Below are positions 8,394-18,100 of a stretch of DNA of 64,000 nucleotides, one piece after another. Location of the stretch: the NCBI RefSeq assembly GCF_016900355.1, contig NZ_JACJKA010000001.1:370579-434578 (forward strand). Direction: 5' to 3'. A model generated the notes under the pieces. It was given only the letters and a program-made list of their open reading frames with translations. It had not been told where the DNA came from and searched no databases. This stretch comes from Bacteroides mediterraneensis. GTDB lineage: Bacteria > Bacteroidota > Bacteroidia > Bacteroidales > Bacteroidaceae. The translations under genes were made by a program, and so were the position numbers. Each line of letters begins with the position of its first letter. The first letter of the stretch is position 1.

Positions 8394-9737
8394 TTACTTG
8401 TGGCGAAGCTTCCGGCGCGAACGCTTGTAATGGCTCCGCTTATAGCGCAGCCAGCGACGACGAATCTGCCAGGCACTCAGTCCGACAAACACCAGCAGAA
8501 TCAGAATGACCAGCCCACTGTTCAGGTTGTCTCCTTTCACCCGCGACCAAATTTCCAGCACATCTACAGTCTTGTCGCCGAAATCGCGTATCATGGCACA
8601 ACGGGCTATCACCGACTTGTCGGGATACTGGGTGTTCCGCAATTTCACGTGACGGGCTTCCGGACCGAAGAAGTAACTGGCATCCACTTCCTTATCCAAA
8701 GTGGAATCAATGCAAGCCTCCATAATTTCCGGAGCGGCAATGGAACTGACGTACCCGTTTTCTTCCATGTTCCGCAAAGCGATATCCGGACGGCACAGGA
8801 AGTTGATGAAATAACTGGCAGCCTTCGGATTTTGGGCATACTTGGGAATCACCCAGCCGTCGTACCACACGTTGCTTCCTTCTTCTGGAATGGTATATCC
8901 CAAATCCACTCCTACTGCCGAAGCTTCTTCAATAGCCCACTGGGCATCGCCGCTCCAAGTCATGTTCATCCATGCCTTTCCCTTGGTCATCATCTCTTTG
9001 CCAAAATCGGCTTCCCAACCTGCCACATTGGGCTTCAGCAGTTTCAGATATTTTTCCACTGAGTCCATAGAGGCCGGTGAATAGTCATTCATCAGACTGG
9101 CCACACTGCGGGTACTGTCTTTCAAGTCTTCCCGATGGGCATACAGCAACGCCATGCCATACGCATCCCGGTAAGAGTCCTTCATCAGAATCTTCCCGGC
9201 AAAACGTTTGTCCCACAGACACCCCCAGGAACGTAAATCCTGCGCAGAGACATATTTCTTATTGTACAACAGTCCGGCCGTACCCCACATGTAACAGACC
9301 GCATACCGGCTGGCCGGCTGGTCGCCCGGCACCGTCAGCTTGTCTATCTGCTGACGAATGTAAGGGGCTACCCCCTTCATGTAATTGGGTGAGTGGGCAA
9401 AAACGGTGTCGATGGGCAGCAACAATCCTTTATGCAACATCCGCTCGATGATGTATTCCGACGGACAGACCACATCAAAATCCTCATGCCCCTTTTCAAT
9501 CTTGGTCAGCATGATTTCGTTGATATCGAAAGTCTGATACACAATGCGGATATCTTCTCCCGTCTGTTCCTTATAATATTTCTGGAAATCTTCCAGCACT
9601 CCCTCACCGATGTAATCGGCCCAGTTGTACACCTTCAGCACATTCTCGCGCGACTCATCCGTATTGTAACAGCTTGTCAGCAGGCAACACATGCAGAGCA
9701 AGGCCCACCAGCTCCACCTTTTCATCTTCTGTTTCAT
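8394..9737 (-). CDS. potD: Spermidine/putrescine ABC transporter, substrate-binding lipoprotein
   Basis: Polyamine-binding component of the PotABCD importer. It has a lipoprotein signal (membrane segment then LLTSC at about 19-23), the PotD/F start of the mature domain (VLKVYNWADYIGEGVLEDFQKYY), and later family blocks such as WSGDAQWAIEE and YDGWVIPKYAQN. Unusually, after the binding domain it has a C-terminal membrane helix (NSGLVILILLVFVGLSAW) and a very basic tail (RRRWLRYKRSHYKRSRRKLRHK); E. coli PotD ends without these. At 447 residues it is about 100 longer than E. coli PotD. The start overlaps the potC stop by 4 bp. Confidence 0.93.
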   Translation of the reverse strand: MKQKMKRWSWWALLCMCCLLTSCYNTDESRENVLKVYNWADYIGEGVLEDFQKYYKEQTGEDIRIVYQTFDINEIMLTKIEKGHEDFDVVCPSEYIIERMLHKGLLLPIDTVFAHSPNYMKGVAPYIRQQIDKLTVPGDQPASRYAVCYMWGTAGLLYNKKYVSAQDLRSWGCLWDKRFAGKILMKDSYRDAYGMALLYAHREDLKDSTRSVASLMNDYSPASMDSVEKYLKLLKPNVAGWEADFGKEMMTKGKAWMNMTWSGDAQWAIEEASAVGVDLGYTIPEEGSNVWYDGWVIPKYAQNPKAASYFINFLCRPDIALRNMEENGYVSSIAAPEIMEACIDSTLDKEVDASYFFGPEARHVKLRNTQYPDKSVIARCAMIRDFGDKTVDVLEIWSRVKGDNLNSGLVILILLVFVGLSAWQIRRRWLRYKRSHYKRSRRKLRHK

Positions 9738-10525
9738 TTGTTCTTTGCTTTGTCAGCTCTACGGTTAATAATTATCAGCAGCACCAGAATCACCACAAAA
9801 ATCACGGCAGACAACGGACGGAGTTCCGGTGTCAATCCTCCCTTGCGGGCATCCGCATAAATATAGGTAGAAAGCGTCTCCAGTCCCTGGTTGCCGATGG
9901 TAAACACCGTCACGGCAAAATCATCGATGGAGATGGTCAGTGCCAGCAGGAAACCGCTGATCATTCCGGGACGGATTTCCGGGATAATCACCTTCCACAA
10001 GGCCTGCATGGGAGTAGTTCCTAAATCGAGTGCTGCCTCATACAGGTTCGGATTCATCTGCTTCAGGCGCGGCAATACACTCAACACCACATAGGGCGTG
10101 CAGAAAGTGATGTGTGCCAGCACCACGGTCGTGAAACCCTGGGTAATGCCCAATGACACGAAAAGCAGGAACAGGGAAATACCGGTAATGATATCTCCGT
10201 TCAGAATCGGAATGGTATTGATGAATCCCATGGCTTTCCGGCTACGGGCTCTCAGATTGTAAATGCCAATGGCAGCCACACTACCCAGCAGGGTAGAAAC
10301 CGTAGCGGCAATAAAAGCGATGGCTACCGTATTGACCAAGGCATTCATCAGCGAATGATGGGCACTCGTATTGCACAACGAGCGATACAGGTTGAATGAA
10401 AAGCCTGTCCAGTTACCTAACACCTTGGCTTCGGTGAATGAATAAATCACAATAATCAGAATTGGTGCATACAGCATCAGCAACAACACCCACAGATAGG
10501 TCTGCATCAAGATCTTCTTTACCAT
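9734..10525 (-). CDS. potC: Spermidine/putrescine ABC transporter permease PotC
   Basis: Inner-membrane permease of the polyamine importer, 263 residues with six predicted membrane helices. The EAA loop that docks to the ATPase is visible as EAALDLGTTPMQALWKVIIPEIRPG, and SIDDFAVTVF near residue 200 is typical of PotC. It overlaps potB by 7 bp upstream and potD by 4 bp downstream, showing tight operon coupling. Confidence 0.94.
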   Translation of the reverse strand: MVKKILMQTYLWVLLLMLYAPILIIVIYSFTEAKVLGNWTGFSFNLYRSLCNTSAHHSLMNALVNTVAIAFIAATVSTLLGSVAAIGIYNLRARSRKAMGFINTIPILNGDIITGISLFLLFVSLGITQGFTTVVLAHITFCTPYVVLSVLPRLKQMNPNLYEAALDLGTTPMQALWKVIIPEIRPGMISGFLLALTISIDDFAVTVFTIGNQGLETLSTYIYADARKGGLTPELRPLSAVIFVVILVLLIIINRRADKAKNK

Positions 10526-11316
10526 ACCTGCCCTCCTTTCTCCGAATCACTTTTTTCGTCGGCACTAAACAAAGAGGTGGCGGCAATCAGGAAGAGCATA
10601 ATCAATGAAAGCGCCGCTCCGTAGTTCCACAAGCTGTTGTTGATATTCTCCTGAATGGTGGTACCAAACAGTTTGATGTTGTTCATGGTAAGCAGTTCCG
10701 CAATGGCAAAGGTCGAGATGGTAGGCATGAACACCATCATAATGCCGCTCACGACCCCCGGCATGGACAACGGAAGAACCACCTTCCAGAACACCTGGAA
10801 CGAATTAGCTCCCAAATCTTGCGCTGCCTCCACATAGCTGGGATCCATTTTCTGAAGCGTATTGTAAATGGGATAAATCATAAACGGAATAAAATTGTAA
10901 ATCATTCCGAAAATCAAGGCTCCTTCACCTAACGGAAGACTGGCAAAGTCGAACAGTGCCACGGTAGCCAGCGTACGAATCAGGATGTTAATCCACATAG
11001 GAAGGATGAACAACATGATCAGCGTACGGGAATAGCTGGAACGGCTCCGGCTCAGAATCCACGCCGCCGGATAACCTAACACAATACAACCGATAGTCGT
11101 CAGCAAGGCTATACCGATGGAATACACAAAGGTATTGACGGCTTCCGGATGTGCCAAAAACTTCCGAAAGTTATCCAACGTAATCCGGCCCATATCATCC
11201 GTAAAGGCATAAATCACAATCAGGACCAACGGAATAATCACGAAGATGATTGAAAAAATCAAGTAGGGCAAAGTCCAGCTTCTCCGTGACAGAAAAAACA
11301 AACGTAGCTTGTTCAT
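10519..11316 (-). CDS. potB: Spermidine/putrescine ABC transporter permease PotB
   Basis: Second permease subunit, 265 residues, six membrane helices, with the EAA loop [25 protein letters not shown]. The segment [12 protein letters not shown] and the long first periplasmic loop ([15 protein letters not shown]) are characteristic of PotB. Its start overlaps the potA stop by 4 bp. Confidence 0.94.
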   Translation of the reverse strand: MNKLRLFFLSRRSWTLPYLIFSIIFVIIPLVLIVIYAFTDDMGRITLDNFRKFLAHPEAVNTFVYSIGIALLTTIGCIVLGYPAAWILSRSRSSYSRTLIMLFILPMWINILIRTLATVALFDFASLPLGEGALIFGMIYNFIPFMIYPIYNTLQKMDPSYVEAAQDLGANSFQVFWKVVLPLSMPGVVSGIMMVFMPTISTFAIAELLTMNNIKLFGTTIQENINNSLWNYGAALSLIMLFLIAATSLFSADEKSDSEKGGQVW

Positions 11317-12710
11317 CGTTCCTCCTGTTTTACACGTACCCGGATATCTTCCGGAGCAATGGATATCCCCACATGGTCTCCGTCATCCCATACGTCATTG
11401 GTGTCGACAAATACATTTTCATCCCAGTCCGACCAGACGGTCAGATGATAATGATTTCCTTTATAAAGAATGAATTTCACTTCTCCTGTCAATGTACCGT
11501 CTTCCGCATCGTCCTGCAAGTCAATCTTGTCAAAATCCACTTCTACCTGCACTTCACCTAAAGGTACTTTCTGCAAGTCGACCGGTGCACATTCAAATTC
11601 ACAACCCAAGAACTCCACATGGGTGGCATCGAGCAACTTACCTTCAAAGGTGTTGCACAACCGCTCTTTTTTCATAATATGGATGTCGTGAGGTTTTACC
11701 AGCAAGCCCACTTCCATACCTGCCTCGAATGCGTGGTAATCCTGCACCACAAACTCGTATCCGTGGCAAAGTACTACCATCTCATAATGTACTCCCTTGA
11801 AAATGCACGACTGTACCACGCCGCGAAGCTGCGCCATATCTGATACCGGAAATATGTACAAGTCTTCCGGACGAATCACCACATCAACCGGCACTTGCTC
11901 GCCAAAGCCCTCATCTACACATTCAAAGTCACAGTCGCAGAAATGCACCAGTTTGTCTTTCACCATCACTCCATTCAGGATGTTGCTTTCGCCAATGAAA
12001 TCGGCCACGAACGAATTGATGGGTTCATTGTAAATATCAGTAGGAGTACCAATCTGCTGAATACGACCTTCGCTCATCACCACGATGGTATCACTCAACG
12101 TCAAAGCCTCTTCTTGGTCGTGGGTGACATACACGAACGTAATGCCCAACGACTTGTGCATTTCCTTCAACTCCATCTGCATGTCCTTGCGCATCTTCAG
12201 GTCGAGGGCTGCCAAGGGTTCATCCAGCAACAGCACCTCCGGCTCGTTCACAATGGCACGGGCAATGGCCACACGCTGCTGCTGTCCGCCGGAAAGCGAA
12301 TTCACGTCACGATACTCATAGTCGGTCATTCCCACCATTTTCAGGGCAGCCTTGACCTTCTTCAGCACTACGTCTTTCGGAAGTTTCTTCAGTTTCAGTC
12401 CGAAAGCAATGTTGTCATACACATTCAGATGGGGAAACAATGCGTACTTCTGGAATACGGTATTCACCGGACGCTTATGAGGCGGAGTCTGGGTAATCTC
12501 TTTACCCGCAATGCAGATAACTCCCTCCGAAGCCGTCTGGAAACCGGCAATCAGGCGCAGCAAGGTAGTCTTGCCGCAGCCTGAAGGTCCCAGTATGGTT
12601 ACAAACTCTCCTTTCTTGATGGACAGGTTGATGTTATCCAAGGCTGTTTTCTCGCCAAAAAACTTCGATACGCCCTTTACCTCTATAATCGGTTTGGTTT
12701 CACTTTGCAT
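11313..12710 (-). CDS. potA: Spermidine/putrescine ABC transporter ATP-binding protein
   Basis: ATPase driving polyamine uptake. Walker A GPSGCGKT is at 41-48, the Q-loop follows, the signature is LSGGQQQR, Walker B is VLLLDEP with the D-loop AALD, and the H-switch is [13 protein letters not shown]. The C-terminal regulatory (TOBE) part is long: 465 residues in total against 378 in E. coli PotA, with two repeats that each contain a VxPEDI/VRPEDL-like strand and a final [10 protein letters not shown]. It is the first gene of potABCD. Confidence 0.95.
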   Translation of the reverse strand: MQSETKPIIEVKGVSKFFGEKTALDNINLSIKKGEFVTILGPSGCGKTTLLRLIAGFQTASEGVICIAGKEITQTPPHKRPVNTVFQKYALFPHLNVYDNIAFGLKLKKLPKDVVLKKVKAALKMVGMTDYEYRDVNSLSGGQQQRVAIARAIVNEPEVLLLDEPLAALDLKMRKDMQMELKEMHKSLGITFVYVTHDQEEALTLSDTIVVMSEGRIQQIGTPTDIYNEPINSFVADFIGESNILNGVMVKDKLVHFCDCDFECVDEGFGEQVPVDVVIRPEDLYIFPVSDMAQLRGVVQSCIFKGVHYEMVVLCHGYEFVVQDYHAFEAGMEVGLLVKPHDIHIMKKERLCNTFEGKLLDATHVEFLGCEFECAPVDLQKVPLGEVQVEVDFDKIDLQDDAEDGTLTGEVKFILYKGNHYHLTVWSDWDENVFVDTNDVWDDGDHVGISIAPEDIRVRVKQEER

Positions 12711-12730
12711 GATTTCTTAAAATTGGTCCG

Positions 12731-12738
12731 CAAAGTTA
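12731..12738 (-). promoter_or_regulatory. Predicted -7 element for potABCD
   Basis: Minus-strand TAACTTTG (TAnnTTTG) 20 bp upstream of the potA ATG. No TTTG at -33 is obvious. Confidence 0.5.
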
Positions 12739-12840
12739 CATATTAATTCATTGTGCAGGATGATATCTCTGGCTTTTCTTCTTTATTTTTACTCAGTCCA
12801 CAAAGAATTGTAAAAGAATCTACATATTTATGCAATATTT

Positions 12841-13941
12841 TCATTTCAAACCCGCGAAATAGAGTTCCAGCAGCTTCCTCGCCGCAGAAAAAGAAGTGGA
12901 TTTTCCTTCCAGCACTTCCCGCTCTTGCAAAGGCAACAGAGAAGCAATCTGCGGATTCTGATAAAAGCTGTCGCGCAGATGCTCGTTGATGGTTTCATAC
13001 ATCCAGTACTTGGCCTGTTCGTTCCGCCGACGTTCAAAATATCCGTTCTTGCGCACAAAATCAATGTAGGCGTAAATCATGTCCCAGATTTCCTTGATAC
13101 CGATATTATAAAAACCGGAATAAGTCAGCACTTGAGGGGTCCATCCAGACTCCGGAGCAGGGAAAAGGTGAAGAGCATTGCGGAAATGAGTGGCCGCTAA
13201 CTTGGCTTTTTCAATGTTGTTTCCGTCGGCCTTATTGATGACAATGCCGTCGGCCATCTCCATAATGCCTCGTTTAATGCCTTGCAACTCGTCTCCCGTA
13301 CCTGCCAACTGAATCAACAGGAAGAAATCGACCATGGAATGGACGGCCGTCTCGCTCTGCCCTACTCCAACCGTTTCCACAAAGATTTTGTCGAACCCCG
13401 CTGCCTCACACAAGATGATGGTCTCACGGGTTTTACGGGCCACTCCTCCTAATGAGCCTGCAGAAGGACTCGGACGGATAAAGGATTTGGGATGTACAGA
13501 CAATTTTTCCATGCGGGTCTTGTCGCCCAGGATACTTCCTTTGGAGCGCTCACTACTGGGGTCGATGGCCAGCACGGCCAGCTTGCCTCCAGTTTCTTCC
13601 AATACATGCAAGCCGAATACGTCAATCGACGTACTCTTTCCGGCACCCGGCACCCCACTGATGCCGATGCGGATGGAATTACCGGAATAAGGCAGACATT
13701 TTTCAATGACTTCCTGCGCCAAGGCCTGATGCTCCGGTTTTACACTCTCCACCAGCGTCACGGCCTGACTCAACATGGTCACATCGCCTTTTACGATACC
13801 TTCCACATACTCCGCAGCCGTGTACTGGCGACGTTTGGGTTTCTTTCTCAGTTTCAGATAAGGATTAACAATGGAGGGCTGTTCCACTCCTTGGTTTACA
13901 GTTAACCCCTTATAAGCTTCGTTGTTTTCGGGGTGTTCCAT
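12841..13941 (-). CDS. meaB: Methylmalonyl-CoA mutase-associated GTPase MeaB
   Basis: G3E-family GTPase that loads and protects adenosylcobalamin on methylmalonyl-CoA mutase, an enzyme of the succinate/propionate pathway used by Bacteroidetes. The P-loop is GVPGAGKS at 96-103; DPSS, a Mg-binding ETVGVGQSE region and NKADG for guanine recognition follow. Length 366 is typical. The mutase genes are not in this window. It begins 7 bp after the DUF1573 stop, so the two are cotranscribed. Confidence 0.94.
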   Translation of the reverse strand: MEHPENNEAYKGLTVNQGVEQPSIVNPYLKLRKKPKRRQYTAAEYVEGIVKGDVTMLSQAVTLVESVKPEHQALAQEVIEKCLPYSGNSIRIGISGVPGAGKSTSIDVFGLHVLEETGGKLAVLAIDPSSERSKGSILGDKTRMEKLSVHPKSFIRPSPSAGSLGGVARKTRETIILCEAAGFDKIFVETVGVGQSETAVHSMVDFFLLIQLAGTGDELQGIKRGIMEMADGIVINKADGNNIEKAKLAATHFRNALHLFPAPESGWTPQVLTYSGFYNIGIKEIWDMIYAYIDFVRKNGYFERRRNEQAKYWMYETINEHLRDSFYQNPQIASLLPLQEREVLEGKSTSFSAARKLLELYFAGLK

Positions 13942-13948
13942 ATATATT

Positions 13949-15034
13949 TTATTTATCCGACGATTTCAGCCGGGCTTTCACACGGATGGTAATCATCGGT
14001 TGGTTAGGATCGTTGGTTATCATCAGGACACGCGGAGTTCCTTTCACGCGAGACAGGTTGTGAGCCAGCACGGTAATCTTCATTTTCGTAGATTCTCCCG
14101 GTTTCAGTACCCTCTTGTTCAGCTTCACGGCCAGCGCCATGCTAAACACCTGCATATCCTGAATGTTCAAGTTAGACTTACCCGTATTTGAAATGACTAT
14201 GGTCTGCGATTTCTTCTGATTGGGTTTCAAATCTACAAACTGCAATTCCTTGGCCGACAAGGTAATCTGCGGCGGATTGTTCTTCTGCTGTTCCGTCAGT
14301 TTGGAGAAATCGGGCAACAAAGCCACAGATACAGGAATTTCATTCTCACTTCCTACTTTATCACCCGGGAAACGGGATAGATAGACGGAAGCACGGGTAA
14401 TACCCAATTTCGGAAGTTTCTCTGAATCCAACGTAACCTGGATTTTACCTGCTTTTCCTCGTCCCAACTTTTCCGGTACTGCCGTAGCTTCCAGGTAAGG
14501 AGGCAAATGCATCAGTACGGGCGAGTACGCCTTATTGGAAGAGTTAGCCACCTGCAGTTCAATTACCGGATGGTCTCCTTTGTTCACCGAATTAAAGTCC
14601 AGTTCATCCATGTTCAATAGGATAGCTCCGATGGCATACGGATGAGTAAACGAAAAGTTCTTGGCATCGGCCGTCACTTCTCCGTTAAAATCCAGATAAA
14701 TAGGCATGGGAGACGCATTACAATACACGCCCACATCCTTATAGAAATGTCCGATAGCTTCTGCATCGAACACCACTGTAATCTTCCCTTTTCCGCCAGC
14801 CGGGACCGGTTCTTCTGTCCAAGTAGCCTTGGCACAGCCGCAAGAGGTCGTTACGTTAGAGATAACCAAGGGACTGTCACCCGTATTGGTAAACGAATAA
14901 ACAACAGTGGCCGGATTTCTCCACAAGACATACCCCAAATCTTTCGTCTGCATGTCAAAAGTAATTTTAGGCTGTGCAAACAAAGAAAAACAGGCAGCCA
15001 TACACAACAAGAAAAGAGTATATATACGTTTCAT
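13949..15034 (-). CDS. Secreted DUF1573 (Ig-like) domain protein
   Basis: Exported protein of about 361 residues built from Ig-like beta domains of the DUF1573 type: an N-terminal signal peptide (MKRIYTLFLLCMAACFSLFAQ), a first domain with YSFTNTGDSPLVISNVTTSCGCAKATW, and a C-terminal repeat of the same kind with IVISNTGKSNLNIQDMQVF. The paired CGC is typical of the family. The frame is open 18 codons further upstream, but the ATG at 15034 gives the signal peptide and lies shortly after a canonical promoter, so it is preferred. Function unknown; the meaB coupling suggests nothing obvious. Confidence 0.85.
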   Translation of the reverse strand: MKRIYTLFLLCMAACFSLFAQPKITFDMQTKDLGYVLWRNPATVVYSFTNTGDSPLVISNVTTSCGCAKATWTEEPVPAGGKGKITVVFDAEAIGHFYKDVGVYCNASPMPIYLDFNGEVTADAKNFSFTHPYAIGAILLNMDELDFNSVNKGDHPVIELQVANSSNKAYSPVLMHLPPYLEATAVPEKLGRGKAGKIQVTLDSEKLPKLGITRASVYLSRFPGDKVGSENEIPVSVALLPDFSKLTEQQKNNPPQITLSAKELQFVDLKPNQKKSQTIVISNTGKSNLNIQDMQVFSMALAVKLNKRVLKPGESTKMKITVLAHNLSRVKGTPRVLMITNDPNQPMITIRVKARLKSSDK

Positions 15035-15062
15035 TGATTTTATTCTTTCTAAATTATGGAAA

Positions 15063-15093
15063 CAAAGATAAAGAGAAAACAGAAACAAGCAAA
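15063..15093 (-). promoter_or_regulatory. Canonical promoter for DUF1573-meaB
   Basis: On the minus strand TTTG (15090-15093), 19 bp, TATCTTTG (15063-15070): a full match to the Bacteroidetes primary-sigma promoter, about 30 bp upstream of the ATG at 15034. Confidence 0.8.
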
Positions 15094-15138
15094 ATCAAGT
15101 CTGAAAATTTATTCCGCCGAGCCTACGACACAAAAAAA

Positions 15139-15163
15139 TCCGGGCAGGAAACACCTGCCCGGA
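15139..15163 (-). terminator. Terminator downstream of the alpha-2-macroglobulin gene
   Basis: Perfect 10-bp GC-rich hairpin TCCGGGCAGG / CCTGCCCGGA with a 5-nt loop, followed on the minus strand by a run of seven T. Confidence 0.9.
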
Positions 15164-15168
15164 CTGAT

Positions 15169-18100
15169 TTATTCCACTTGAAGAACCTCTCCTTTTGTAT
15201 GACTTCCAAATTCCGGTGCATAGACTGACTGGATAGTAGCCGTACCGGCCTGATAGGTTCCGGCACGGTCTATATAGACCTCGTATTCTATCACATACGT
15301 ACCTTTCCGCAGATGGTCCATAAAGAACGAAGTGGAAGCATCTCCGGGTGCCCGATAATAGCCCAAGCCATTCTTCCATACATAACCCGACAATTGCTCT
15401 ACGGGCTCCATGCAGGCTGCCCGTTCATCCTTCAGACTGACAAAGTCCATATCCCGGTCGGTACGGAAAGTCAAGCGAACCGTCAGCCGGTCGCCGACGT
15501 GCAACGTCGCTTTCCGCTTCAAAGTCTTACCTTTATATATATACTCCCGTGAAACCTTCAAGCCGTCACCTTCAAACGACTGAATCTTGTCCATTTCTTC
15601 CAAGTATTGGGTATAGACCGCTCCCCATCCGACACCTTTTCCCGTCTGGCTGACCGTCAGTGCCTTTTCCTCCGCAGCTTTTCCAGTCCAAGTCTGACGT
15701 ATATAGCCCAGTCCGTCGTCCGGAGTCTCCAGTCGGATATCTATACCCTTTGCCTCCATCTTTCCGGTTTCTTTCAACGCCATTCCATCCGACAACAGAG
15801 CATAAAGGGCATCTGCCGTAGCCAGCGGCGTACTCCAGCACTGCACCTGCTTCTGTTTCAACAACCAGTGTTTCATCTCGTTCAGCATCGTTTCATCCTT
15901 CTCTATCCGTTGGATAGCTTCCATGGCAGCCACCTGCGTCGGAATCCGATATCCGTTCCAAGCATACAAGGCTTTCGGAGTATCGAAATAACGGCCCATT
16001 TCCGGGGTAGTCACCGTGTATTCCTTGATGGAATGTACCAGGATTTCAGCCTGCTGTGTCTTTCCCTGTGCCTGCAGAATACGGGCAATCATGGCTTTCT
16101 CATAAATGGTGTATTCGCTGGAACGGTTTTCCAGTTTCGCTACCATGTATGCCTTGGCTGACGGCTGTACCCTGTCCGAAGCAGCCTTATCCAACGACAC
16201 GATATACAAATATCTCACAGCCAAGCCACTGGGAAACAGTTTCCCGTTTGTTCTCGACTCATTTTCCTTCAATTGCCGATATTCCTCACAAAAAGTTTCT
16301 TCCAGATAATTCAACGCTTTCAGGTACATATCCGATACCCGTACGTCCAATCCTACTTGCATAGATTTCAGACGAGCCAGCAATTCCGTCACTTGGGTAG
16401 TCACCATCCGGCTGCCCTGCATACCACCAAACCAGCTCCAGCTTCCATCCGTTTTTTGCAAGGTAGCCAGTTTCTGTACGGTCTGCTCCATGCGATACTT
16501 CATCGTGTTCAAGTCGAACAGCAAGCCAATCCGCTGCCGTTGTTCCTGCTCACTGGCCGCCTCAGCCAGCCAAGGAGTTTCTGCCAGCAACAGATTCTTT
16601 ACTTCCGGCTTTTTCTCCAATTCACTCCACAAGGTTTCTTTCTTCACGCCTTGTTTCCGCCACGCATCAAACACCGTCTGAATCTGCGGATTCAGTTCCA
16701 CAATCTTCTGTGCCAGCGTCTGAGCATAGTAGGCAGTCGCCCAAGAGAACGCATCGTCCTGTTGTGGAGTGCCTACCACCGGAAGAGCCTGTACGGCGTA
16801 CCATATTGGCGTAGAGGTCAATTCAATGGTCAACCGGCAATTTTCAGCAGTCTTGCTCTGCCCGTTGAACATCTTCTCCAAGTTCACTTGCTGAGACTGC
16901 CCCGCTTCTACCTGCAACGACTGAGTTTCAGTAATCCACTGCTTATCGGTCAGGACCGGCAGATAATGCTGTTCTCCGTCACTGAACTCCCCGGCTTCTG
17001 CCTGCATCCGGCAAATCAAGACCTCACAATCTGTATCTACTGGAAAGGCAAAGCGTACACTGCCCGTCTCTCCGGCCTTTACCTGAAAGTCCTGGACAGA
17101 CTGATAGACCAAGCTTCCATCCACCGGATTCACCAGCTCCAGCCGGGCCTTCCCTTTCACCTCCTCGGTAGATAAGTTCATCAACGAAGCTGCCAGTGAA
17201 GCCTTATCTCCCTTACGAAGGAAACGAGGCAAATTCGGCTGAACCATAAACGGTTTTTCAGTACGGGTTTCAGCCTGCATCAGTCCATAATCCATGTCAC
17301 GAGTATGGGCAAATCCTTGGAACCGCCACTGGGTCAACGCATCTGGAACAGTAAATACCAACCGTACAGTACCAGTTGAATCGGTACGCAAATCCGGATA
17401 AAAGAAAGCGGTTTCCGCAAAATTTTCCCGTAAAGTCAGATCCGACTCAACCTCTATATTCACTGTCTCCGACTGAAGTTCCACACGCGATATCCCATCA
17501 TTTTGAGAGAATCCCTCTTCCGCCAAAGCTACATCCTCTTTCATCATACTATTCGGTGCCGCTACAGCTGCCTTCATCATGATTCCCGTTCCTCGAATCA
17601 TCCATCCGTTGCGGGTAAAACTTCTGTACTGTCGCAAGGAAGGAATCCACAAACTACTGTATAACTGCCAGTTATCCGGCACATAGACCGATGACAACGA
17701 ATAAGTATAGAATGGAGAATAAGCCATTGCTACGCTGCTCACCTGCTGAATAAACGGTATTACCGAAGGCGTATAGCGACTAAAACTTAAGTTAAAGTTC
17801 CATGGATTCTCCCATAAACGGTCAAGGGAAGCATCATATAACGTAGCCAACAGACGGGCATCTGCCGGCTTACCGGAAGCATCCAAAATCCGCATCGTCC
17901 AGGTTTCTTCCGTACCCGGACGCAGACGGTCGCGGAAGGTCTCCCATTTTAAGGTCAATTTCTTCTCAGGAACCGGGCGCTTCAAAGCCACCTGCTTGGA
18001 ATACCAGATGCCGTCCTTCATAAAGCCGAAGCTCACAGTGATACCCTCGCCGTACTCCGGCTTCCAAGTATAGGAGAACGGACGGATTTCCTGATTCAAG

